Source: Margaritispora aquatica
Lineage: Eukaryota > Ascomycota > Leotiomycetes > Helotiales > Discinellaceae
DNA: 64,000 nucleotides
Assembly: GCA_007644065.1 (NCBI GenBank)
Contig: VJWN01000001.1
Span: 2,680,340-2,744,339 of the forward strand
Direction of reading: 5' to 3'
The notes under the pieces were generated by a model that was given only the letters and a program-made list of their open reading frames with translations, made no database searches and was not told where the DNA came from. Both the position numbers and the translations under genes were made by a program. Every line of letters begins with the position of its first letter. The stretch's first letter is position 1. This document shows positions 36,448-46,252 of the stretch, in pieces.

Positions 36448-36735
36448 ATGTGCGAACGAGGGACTCACCAGGTCGTCCACAGACTTCCGCCAGAGATCGT
36501 GCCGCCAACAAAGAGAAACCTAGATTTGATCGCAGTACAGCTTGGTGGAGAAGGTCTGGGTGTTCACAGTGCTATGGTAAGTAAATCAGCGACTGAGGAA
36601 GTCGAGCAATACTTGCCTAGGTACTAATGAACATTAAAAAAGCTGCACGTGCATCATGGTTATATCGAGAAGTTCGATCGAGATCTAGTAAGCTCAATCA
36701 GATCGATTGTTTATGTGGCTTCTGACCAAGCTTAG
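36448..36735 (+). CDS. Small spliced hypothetical protein (73 residues)
   Basis: Exons 36448-36576 and 36643-36735. The 66-nt intron is textbook: donor GTAAGT, branch TACTAATGA, acceptor AAAAAG, phase 0. The joined frame starts MCERGTHQVVHRLPPEIVPP, continues with LDLIAVQLGGEGLGVHSAM, crosses the splice to LHVHHGYIEKFDRDL, and ends VYVASDQA. No signal peptide or known motif. It may be a complete small gene or the remnant of a longer one. The quality of the splice signals is the main support. Confidence 0.45.
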
Positions 36736-37232
36736 ACTATGAAATACATGTTGAACACATATGGCATCACTTTACTGTCCCGTAACGTATCTGTCACTTG
36801 GTCCAAATGACACTTTCATGGCACACGTTTTGTGTGCGTACCGAAAAATCGCTGGTGAACAAATCGAAGCAAAAAATTGCAACTCATCAGAACGAGTTCG
36901 TATAAATCTCTAACTCTATGAATTAACGAATTTGTCATCAAGAGACGTGTACGCTTGAGGCGGACGGCCGGTATTCCGAGATATCCGACTCCATAAGACG
37001 GATACTCTAAAGATATTGGGCCAAGCCTTCGCAATGAAGGCATTTAATGGATGATTCTCTGTTGTCCGTTTGATAAGAGGATGGCAACTGGAGATCATCG
37101 CGCCTTGAAGACATTCGACGCATCTTGACTACGAAAATTGATCAACGCGAGGAAAGACCACTCCATTTTATCACGAGGCGTCAGCTGAAGGTATAATGTC
37201 ATTCATTCTGTGAATTTTGACTTAGACGACGA
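36736..37232. other. Intergenic
   Basis: About 500 bases between two small genes; no coding signal beyond short chance frames. Confidence 0.3.
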
Positions 37233-37832
37233 TTAATAGATTATCCTATTATCCGGTGATACAAACTCTAGCTTCGCCACCCTTTCAAAGGTTGTTCTCC
37301 GGTCTTTCGGTCCCAAGCACTCCTTCAGATCGCTCAATCGAGACGAGCAGGAGTTGTGCACTGCCCAAAAGCAGAATAAGTCAGGACGGTGTTTTGAGAG
37401 CTTGCCAGATTGTGTCGCATATTCAGTAGACTCTGGATGGCGAGCCAAATTCATGTGCTGCTCCACCCATCTTGGGCTTGGAGTTGGCTTGGAAGTATGA
37501 CAAGAGTTTCGTCTGCCTCGCAACGCTTCCAATTTGAACTCGTGAAGAGTAGTTCCCAAGGAGCACCAAAAACAAGAGTGTGAGGTTGATGATGATCTAG
37601 TCACACCTCACAAATAATCTATATCTGGCCTGTACAGTTCATGAGCCTGGTTAGCTGAAAACTTTATTTCTCCCTCTTGCGCCGAAGAAGCCTTGGGGGG
37701 TATCGTGTTCGGATACATGCTAGCAACAGCAGGCAATAATTTGGTTTGGAAATGCCCTGTCATGGGTTTAGTCCGACGAGATTCGGCGGTTATATAATAA
37801 CAAGGAAGTATACAGTGTTCACAGCCAGCCAT
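37233..37832 (-). CDS. Hypothetical protein, two exons (166 residues)
   Basis: Exons 37612-37832 and 37233-37512 (complement). The 99-nt intron has donor GTGAGG and acceptor GGCAG, with phase 2 matched. Start ATG 37832 (MAGCEHCILPCYYITAESR). The second exon reads PRWVEQHMNLARHPES, then KHRPDLFCFWAVHNSC, then KECLGPKDRRTTFERV. Cys-rich in parts, mildly basic, no signal peptide or membrane helix. Family not recognised. The model relies on two adjacent open frames that can be joined cleanly; the donor is not perfect. Confidence 0.4.
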
Positions 37833-39400
37833 GAATTCGCCAACGGAACAGTCAAGACCTTGGAGCTATAAGCGAGATTTAGCTTTAGGGATTTTCGGTG
37901 AAGTAAACCGTCTCATCCCTTTTCGGTACTGAGAGTTGTATGCTATTCTTGGCACTTGGGATGGGATGTTTCTGCTTGGGTTTGAACGAGGGTTCCTTGT
38001 TGGTGTGCTTCTCCGTCGACAGTGCACGTGCTCATCAATATCTGTGTGCCATGCGTCGTGTCGTACGACTCATACCTCAGACCCCTGGGAAACATATCGC
38101 TTCCTAGAAACCTAAGTGTGGTAAAGGTTTCCTATTGTGTTGCGAATTAAGATGCCTTTCATGTGTGGACGCATCATTTTGAAGATTTCCATTGAGAAAA
38201 ATTGACAACACCCAGGGGGTAGAAAGCCGCCAGCTTCTGCCCCATTCGAGTCTCATCAGTATTTCCCCTTCCATCTTCTCATCTCAAATGCATCGCAAAA
38301 TTTGGGGATGGGACACATAAGAGGCACATCAACAACGTCATGACACAGCTGGAGATCCAGGAATTGACAGCTTTGGCAGACTCCACGTATCACTACCGAG
38401 ACAATCAGCATATTTTCTACAGATTTCTACATATAATCATGTGGATGAAAGGCTTGGTCATATGGTTTGCCAATACCGCTCTCGATGCCAACAAATAGGC
38501 TTGGAAATATCTTGACTTTAGCATATTGCCGACCGCAAGGATACATTTTGTGTGTGCTCTTTCTAATCATGGGATTTGCTGCATCGAAATAATTTCGAGA
38601 ATGTCTGTTCATAGATCGATTTACCTTGCTTGCTTGCTTGTTTGCTTTATACTATAATGATGCTTCTCTTACGATGTTCTACTGTTAAGTGACTGAAGAT
38701 AAAGTGGCTATGGCAACAAGAGTTCTCCTTGAACTGAAAAGAAGAGTCTAGATTTCTTCCAGATCTTGGCACGCTAATTACAGGTACCGGAGCTTGGGTA
38801 GAAACTTTCTTTGACAAGTTCCGGGGTCCCCTATCTAGACTCGCTTACAGAAAGTCTAACATATTGCTCGAGTTTGTTGATCATTATCAAGGATGTAGTG
38901 TCGGGATGTTCCATCTGATCTACCATTGCAATTACCGTGCCACACTGTCCTGCTGTATAAGGCTTTTGAACTGGGGTTCGAGATGAACTTGAGGTCTGGT
39001 AGACTATCAAAGACCAGGCGATGCACTCAACCGTCTCCTTGGCATCGTATGCATCTTTACGACGCCTCTTGATTCTCGCTTCTCCGCAAACAAAACATAG
39101 CTGCCCAGAAAAATCCGAAGATACTCGTAGGTCGGAGTAAGGTATCTCATATTCAGGGGTTAAACTCTATGATTATTGCGCAGCAGGATCGGAGTATCTT
39201 GAGATTGATATGAGCGAGAATGCATTATAAGTATCGTTGTTTCTCACCGTGGAATTCTTATCAATCACTATCAACACATTCACTCAACAGTCCTCTCCAG
39301 CACTATCTCTGCACTCAATTCTCAGTCTTCTCCGATACATTCTTTGAACTATTACTACCACACTCACTTTTCACCTCTCAAATCTAACTCAATCATCATC
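37833..39400. other. Intergenic and promoter of carbonic anhydrase
   Basis: 1.6 kb without a supported gene. A TTGC microsatellite lies near 38625-38650. The 3' part (39.2-39.4 kb) is a typical promoter: TATA-like element and a CT/CA-rich leader. Confidence 0.4.
39226..39231 (+). promoter_or_regulatory. TATA-like element TATAAG upstream of carbonic anhydrase
   Basis: TATAAG about 175 bases before the start codon, followed by a CT/CA-rich leader with several ATCACT repeats. This spacing suits an inducible fungal promoter with a leader of some 130 bases. Position-based inference. Confidence 0.35.
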
Positions 39401-40315
39401 ATGTTCCGCACAATCGTCGGTTTCGCTGCTATCACTAGCGTCCTTGCATGCCCCGAGCATGACTTCAACATTCGCGCTAGAGATGATCTTGGACGCCGTG
39501 CCACTGCAGGTAGCAACGATTGGAACTACGATGATCCGTCTATCTGGGGTTCTATCAAGCCTGGTTGGTTACCGCCAGCACAAACCACTTTCCCACTCGC
39601 TAACTTCCGCAGAATATGCTCTTTGCTCCACCGGCACTATGCAGTCACCCATCAACCTTCCAGCTGGCACTTTCTCCAAAGTCCAAGCGCAGACATTCGC
39701 TTACTCGTCTGCCGTTTCTGGCTCTCTAAGTAACTGGGGATTTGGACCTTCATTCGCTCTTGACAACGTCAATGGCAAAGACAAGTCCGGCAACCCATCT
39801 TTCACTGCTAATGGCGTCAAGTTCTACTTGAGCTCATGGGTACGTGTTTCCGCTAGCCATTCCCACAGCTCGGCTATTGACATACATAACAGCACACCCA
39901 CACACCAAGTGAGCACTCCATCGGTGGCGAAGAGCCCAAAGCCGAAATCCACTTGGTCCACACCGACGCATCTGGCACCAACAAAGGTGTCGTCGGCATT
40001 CCCATTGACCTCGGGGCCGCATCCCCATTCTTCGCCACCGTCCTCGCCGCAAAAATTCCAGGTCTTACCTCATCTTCCACTGTCAAGATGACAGGTCTCG
40101 CTATGTCGCAGCTCTTGAGCGAAGCCGGCAACATGAAGAACTACTGGACTTACAAGGGCAGCTTGACCACTCCTGGCTGCGCTGAGGGCCTCAGATGGTG
40201 GGTCTCTGGCAAGACTATGACTGTCAGCCAGGCTCAGATGACTGCTTTGTTGGCTGTTAGCGAGTTTAGCTCTCGTGGAGCTCAGCCTATCAAGTCTCAG
40301 GGTGTGGGATTGTAA
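39401..40315 (+). CDS. Secreted alpha-carbonic anhydrase (270 residues, three exons)
   Basis: Exons 39401-39563, 39613-39839 and 39893-40315. Introns are 49 nt (donor GTTGGT, acceptor GCAG) and 53 nt (donor GTACGT, acceptor ACAG), phases consistent. Catalyses CO2 hydration to bicarbonate. N-terminal signal peptide MFRTIVGFAAITSVLAC. Alpha-class features in order: NWNYDDPS; YALCSTGTMQSPINLP; zinc ligands in HTHTPSEH (first two His); AEIHLVH with the third ligand; NYWTYKGSLTTPGCAEGLRWWV near the active-site floor. All three zinc His are present. One Cys pair (in YALCSTG and TTPGCAEG) fits the conserved disulfide. An extracellular alpha-CA suggests a role in pH or CO2 handling outside the cell. 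Confidence 0.93.
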
Positions 40316-41794
40316 ATGCTTTCAAACATTGCGGCGATGGCGAGAAGATTGAGAATTAGATTGTATGGTCAGGGCTACATTGTTTGATTGTTGGTGGGTG
40401 TTTGGATTGATGTTTGACATTTTGGTCCTTAGCCGACAGCTTCGGGGTGGTTTGCTTTGGAGTTCTTCATATTTGGTACAAAACTGGTGCAACAAGTTTT
40501 ATTTGTATCTTGTATCTAGGGAATCGATTACAATCCATCGGATCTCGCTTAAACTATGTCATCACAGTCGTATACATCATGCAGACTAAATCTACACCGT
40601 AACATTCGAGACTCACCAATCATTTGTTTACCAGATTATACATTTTGAGTTTTTGTCCAGTATAACAGTTACCAAGGAATTCGTTCTAAGCACCTCGCCA
40701 GTCAGCAGAAGCTCGTGGGTTAAAACTTTTATACCAGTATCGCCCACCTGTGACCTCTCGCGAATCTCGTGTGTGGACAGCTAAGCTGGACCAAATCGAA
40801 GCTACATGGAAGTGATTCAAGTCTCCTTATAAAATCTACTGTTAGCTGCTGAAACCAAATTTTCAATAGCATATCTGAATATCTGACACTTTCAGTTTGC
40901 ACGTGCTTGATAGGGTACCTACATGGCATAAACGGCATAGTGAGACTAGCTTGGAGGGAAATGCTTTATAGTCACAATGCAGGGGCAAGCAACTTCAAAA
41001 GTCACTTGTATTAGCCTCTGTCGGTCCCGAAACATCCTTCAGTGCTCGAGGTAGAACTTTTGTCTATCATCATTGGAATCTTGCGAAGTGTCTCCAAACG
41101 TTAGTGACACCTCATCGAGTCTGTGACACCAAGCTCTTGCCGCCTTATCTCTCTGACTAACTAAAGTCATTTTGAGCTTGCTACTTTGATCTTTGAGTGC
41201 ACTGCAGCAGTTTAGATCTAATTTGGTTTGGTTTCGGTGTCGTTTTGGGATGATGCTGCCAGGTGAACCTTTTGCGATCACTGCATGGCAAGCAGGCAAA
41301 TACAAAACACAAATGTTAGAGAATACCTCATATATATAAACTTGACCTTAAAGGAGTAGATAATGAATTGTAGAATGTAATTTTGTTCCACCATACTACA
41401 AACAATCAATTTTATAAACCAAATGCTATTCTCGCGGAACGTGGAAATTTGTATGCATCGACGATTCTTCTTCAAGTATCACATAATGAATTCTTAGCAT
41501 TCTCCAAAGATTGAATATAGCTGTAAATCATTAATGCTATTTTAATAACCTCTTCTTTAGCTTGTGCTAATTTAGCATAGCCGAAATTCACTTGACACTA
41601 TTTTTACACCTATATAATACTCGACTACAAAATTTGAGACTCGTTTCTTCCTTTCCACCAACAACAATTTCAGAGCTCATATTCAGTTAAACTTTCAATC
41701 TCTCATAATTTATTTCCAAGCAACCCTTTGACTTCCTCTACCAAGATTATCATCTCTCACATCGAACAACTCGACACAACGGCGCAGCCTAACA
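40316..41794. other. Intergenic, AT-rich
   Basis: 1.5 kb, increasingly AT-rich at 41.3-41.65 kb, then a CA/CT leader just before the next gene. No gene seen. Confidence 0.4.
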
Positions 41795-43481
41795 ATGTCC
41801 AGTCCCACTTCCTTTGGTAATGGAAGCTGCTCCATCATTCACAATGACGCAAAGGTATGGAACTTCTCATCCCTCGCAAACACTTTTCAGGGCATTTCAA
41901 CTGCGCCAAAGATACAAATCTAGCATACTTCTGCTACTTCATCACTGCCCTCCGAGGTCTTCCCACTCGCAAATTGCGCAACTTAGGTAAGCCAAAGTGC
42001 AGCTATAAAGCTGACTTGCAAAACAGATCTTGAACCTTCCCGATGCCGCCGAGCGCTGCCAGCCGGAAGCCTTACTTTGTCCCTTCAACATCTTTTATCT
42101 CCGTCGCAGTCCACCACCGAGCGAGGTTCCTTCGTAAGTTTTGAGGAGACGGTTCTCGAAACGATATTTTATTGACATATTCTGCATTACTGTTGATCCC
42201 TCCAAACCAAAGACTTCTTGATACGACCTCAATGCGGACTATAGAAAAATTGTTTACGATTTATGATGGATGAGTCCCGAATTTTTGGAGATTCAATGGG
42301 AGCCCAGCCGTGAAAATACTGAGGAGAAGGTCTATCATCTGTACCAACCAACAACCAAAGCTTGCACGATTCCCGCTATCCTGCACTTGAACCATGAAGC
42401 CCGCCATTAAGCCTTGAGATCTCGCAACAAAGGTTCCTACTATCAATTAGTTGCGTTTGAGGACACTCGCTTCGCAAGGGATCACGACGGAAATCTTCTC
42501 ACGGATGCCGATAAACATGTCATCATTACACCTACACACAAGCCTCTTTACTAGAATGCTAATTCAGATATCCCATACTTCGGTGCCAATACTTGCATGC
42601 AAGTTGTTGTGGATTTCATCTGCTGGGCTGACAACATCGAGATTCCAAGGATCGCATTGATATGCAGCAGCGGCTTAACCAACAGATGCCATGCTTGGAT
42701 GGGCGAGTACGAGATAATGCATGGACCTGATGAATACTCTTGCATGCTTGGTCACAGTATTTTTGGAGGATGCACTACGATACAGGCTATGCACGGCATG
42801 TCAAAGGACATTGCGCTCAACGATAAGATGTCTGGTCTCCCGAACTTGACTGACGTGTACTGGGTACTACCATCCTTCCTTACCGACATGAAATCTGGGG
42901 ATGTTGCTTCCAATATCGCTCTGCGCCCTGCCAGCATGAAAGTACGACCAACGGTCAAGTTCGTTTTGTTACCAATATTAAGGAACAGGTGAAGCAGGTA
43001 GAGAAAGGTGTCGGAATTGATCGTTGCCAGGGTGCTCGAAACAGATGGATTGGTGATAAAGTGCCCAGATTTCATTTCGTCAGTTTTTGTCCACCAAACT
43101 ACGGGCAGAAGGGAAAGGTCTACGATGCCATAGGCATTCCAGAAACTTGCGTTTTTAAGATCACCTGGGGCCATGGCAGGTGGAAAGCCGAGCTTGCCGC
43201 ACAGTATGATTGCTCAACCATTGTCCCAGCGAAGGACTTCAGCAAATCTTTGTTTCGTGAAATTGGCATATTTGGAACAGAGAAAAACATCGAAAAGGTT
43301 AAATCTAAGATCATTGCCCGTACTGTAAGCCAAATTCATCTCTATTACAAACAACAGTGCTAACAAGTTGTAGGATTCTTGGAATCCGCCCCCGCAACGG
43401 TAGATTCGTGGTGGAAAAGCAGGTGGTCGTACTGGCTATGGATCTGGCAGAGGCAACGGCAGAGGCAGAAATTATTGTGCG
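41795..43481 (+). pseudogene. 2EXR-type/RGG-tail paralogue, degenerate copy
   Basis: Aligns along its length with the gene at 44483. Candidate first exon 41795-41854 (MSSPTSFGNGSCSIIHNDAK, donor GTATGG) and a second near 42026-42132. The main exon from 42213 carries in-frame stops TGA 42219, TGA 42264, TAA 42408 and TAG 42552. A frameshift lies near 42950, after which the frame resumes as NGQVRFVTNIKEQV. Conserved stretches include AILHLNHEAR, IPYFGANTCMQVVV, LTDVYWVLPSFL, ARNRWIGDKVPRFHFV and FKITWGHGRWKAEL. A donor GTAAGC at 43324 and acceptor TGTAG at 43371 lead to a last exon with DSWNPPPQR, a TAG, and a Gly/Arg-rich tail. Clearly broken; some fragments may still be transcribed. Confidence 0.8.
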
Positions 43482-44482
43482 TAGCCTCTGCTATATTCAC
43501 AGTAGTTTTGAACGCTGGATTGGCATTTCAATTCTTTCGAACACCTTTCTGCAGTCGTATTGGCGGTCTTGGTGTTTGGATTGCCCTTTTGTGAACGCTT
43601 GGGAGTCATGGGTTGGCTTTGGCCAAATGGTGGTTATGGTATCATCTTCTGGATCGTATACGCAGATGAAATAGACATATATCAACGTCATAACATCATA
43701 GGTAACATCAAAACTCAACCTTATATAAAAGTGTATACCACCGAAAGTCACGCATGTTATTAACTTTAATAAATAGCAAAGTGATGCTGACATAATGCTT
43801 CGAGCCGAGTAACTCTAGTAAATATCAGCCATTAGCAACACAACAACACTTCAAGAATAAGCAGGCTAAAAATCTACGACGCAGATATGGACGTCGATTA
43901 GCATAAGTAGATATTAAATGAGGATGTCAGATGACTGTATCTTTCGCTTAAATCAAGCAGGCAGATACAACGCAGACACTTACGAGTAGAACGATATTTG
44001 ATGATATATACTGTCGTTGAAAGGATTGTAGCAGCTTTGGCAAATATTTTCAAGTCAATGTACTATGTACTTCTTGTCCATACTTTAAGTAAATGATCTA
44101 TACTATCAGCCAGGGAGAGATCTCGCTTAAAACCATACATCGACCATCTTCCTTCAGCCTTATAATCAATGCCTGTTATTGTCCAATAACCATTGAGAGC
44201 TAACAATGGGACAAAGAATTTTAGTCGAACCACCTAGACGCGCTAGTAGCTTCCCCACAAACAAATTCGCTCCAGTTTCGCGACCTGCAATAAGTATTTA
44301 GCGCCCCAATCTCGGGCTTCTAACTGTGTTTCCCCCTTTCCATCAACAAAGTTTTGCATCTGACAATCCTTCTGAAATTTGCAAGATATCGAGACTTTAA
44401 TCGGCGCTTTATTCTTTCGTTTCACCTCGAGCGGTTAACCAAACCAATCTTCTTAATTCTTCACGCGATCAGCAGTACGAAA
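43482..44482. other. Intergenic between the two paralogues
   Basis: 1 kb of AT-rich sequence with no coding signal of its own; probably the 3' flank of the pseudogene and the promoter of the second copy. Confidence 0.4.
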
Positions 44483-46252
44483 TGTCACGCAATCAGAATA
44501 GTCTCTCACACAAGGGCGAGGACATCTCACAAAATGATAACCAGGTATGAAATTCTTCATTCAAGCCACATTTGCAGATTTGCGGATTTGCGAATCAGTG
44601 TTAATATTAGCCGTTCGTCTGCTAACTCCACGGAACAGGTGCTCGCACCGAGCGATTTCCCAAGCTTGGCAGAAGCATCAGCAGCAGCAATTACAAAGGC
44701 CAATTCGCTTGCTCAAACTACTCCCACCAATGATTCCGCAACTGGTAGAGTCAGAGAGACAAGGAAGGTTAAGTGGAGGGTCATGGCCATCGATTACAGT
44801 ATCATGACCATGAATCCATTCGTCCCACAAAAGAAGCGCGAGATGGCAATGTTGTCCCAAGCCACTCGAGCTAAAATCAACAAGCCTTACAAGAAGGCCA
44901 ACGACATACAAGTTACAAGGTAGATAACGATCAAACCCCTCTTTGAAGGACCCATCTTGATACTTTTGTTTAGCGAGTCCACTTCAATGACACAAAGAAC
45001 CACCTGGAATGATCTAAACTACGACTGCCGGATCAAAATTTACGAGATTATGTGTCAAGAGGGACGAGTTCTTGAGATCCAGTGGAACAGAGATCCACAT
45101 GGTAGCCTCCATGAAGGTTATCGCCCAACAGCCAAGGCGCGTCGAGTCCCAGCCCTATTGCATCTCAACCACGAGGCACGAAACTGGGCATTAACGAAGC
45201 GCAAGACCGGACCATACTACGAGCTTGTCCAGATGGAAAGCAATAACATCCTAATTTGGGAGAGCAGCTATGTGTACAAGTCGCGGGCTCGCTATGAGCT
45301 CTATTACAACCACAAGGCGGACATGCCGTACTTCGGACCGAAAACATGTATGGATGTCGTCGTTAGATTTATCCGTCACATGGCCGTCACGAGGGTCCCA
45401 ATAACCAAGATTGCTCTGCTGTGTTCGGATAGTCTGGTCAGTCAGTGCCATGAGTGGGAGCATGAGGATGACATCTTTTTTGGACCTGACAGATCGTTAT
45501 GTGACCAGGAAATTACAATTGCAGGTGGCTGCTCTCCAATGCAAGCACTCCATGGGATGAGCGAGGATATCACCTGGAATTCCATGGTACCCGGCATTTC
45601 CAAATTGACCGACGTATACTGGGTCGTACCTACGCGATTAGTAAACATGAGAGCTGGAGAAATCGAGAACAGCATCGGCATGAGACCAGCAACTCACAGG
45701 GGCTTAACCGATGGACAGATTAGGTTTCATGATGATATTCAGGTGGAAGTCAAGATAGTCGAAGGTGGGAACGGCATCCGCCGTTGTGAAGACGAGCGCA
45801 ATCGTTGGATTGGTGAAGCTACTCCAAAGTTCCATTTCATCCATTTCGCCATTACCAAAACCGGCAACAACGACGAAAACAAGTTTGACAATCTCGTCAC
45901 TCCCGATTCGTAGGCCTTCAAAGTCGCTTGGGGCTAGGGAAGATGGAAGGTGGAGTTAGAACAGAAGACGCGATGTCGGATTGTGCTCACAGACAGAGAT
46001 GTAAGACATTCTCGTATCAGAGAAGTTAGTTTCTATGGCGCTGAGGAAGGCGTCTAGGTTGCCAAAGATGCTGTGGGGAAGCGATTAGTGAGTTTCTTCG
46101 ACCCCATCACAAAAACGAATACTAATACAATACAGCTCTGGGATCCACCACCGAAGGTGAATGATCGCACTCACGGTGCTCGTGGCAGAGGTCGTGGTGG
46201 TTATCAAGGCGAAGGCACACGCATGGCTGGAGAGCGTGGATATCAAATGTGA
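44483..46252 (+). CDS. 2EXR-type protein with RGG tail; three in-frame TAG codons
   Basis: Exons 44483-44545, 44639-44919, 44974-46087 and 46136-46252, all with GT-AG ends and matched phases. Without readthrough the product ends at TAG 45911 (427 residues). The full frame is 524 codons with TAG at 45911, 45935 and 46055. Visible: an Ala/Ser-rich N-terminus; a basic patch; then TWNDLNYDCRIKIYEIMC with VLEIQW and PALLHLNHEARNWAL, resembling the fungal 2EXR domain (about residues 125-190). A long C-terminal part includes KLTDVYWVVPTRL and RNRWIGEATPKFHF. The last exon encodes LWDPPPK and GARGRGRGGYQGEG. After the first stop, the sequence still aligns gap-free with the paralogue for about 60 codons. 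Function unknown; the RGG tail hints at RNA binding. Confidence 0.65.

Noticed and set aside
38965..39000. GGGGTTCGAG stretch as a tRNA T-arm
   Set aside because: No matching acceptor, D-arm or anticodon arm around it; not a tRNA.
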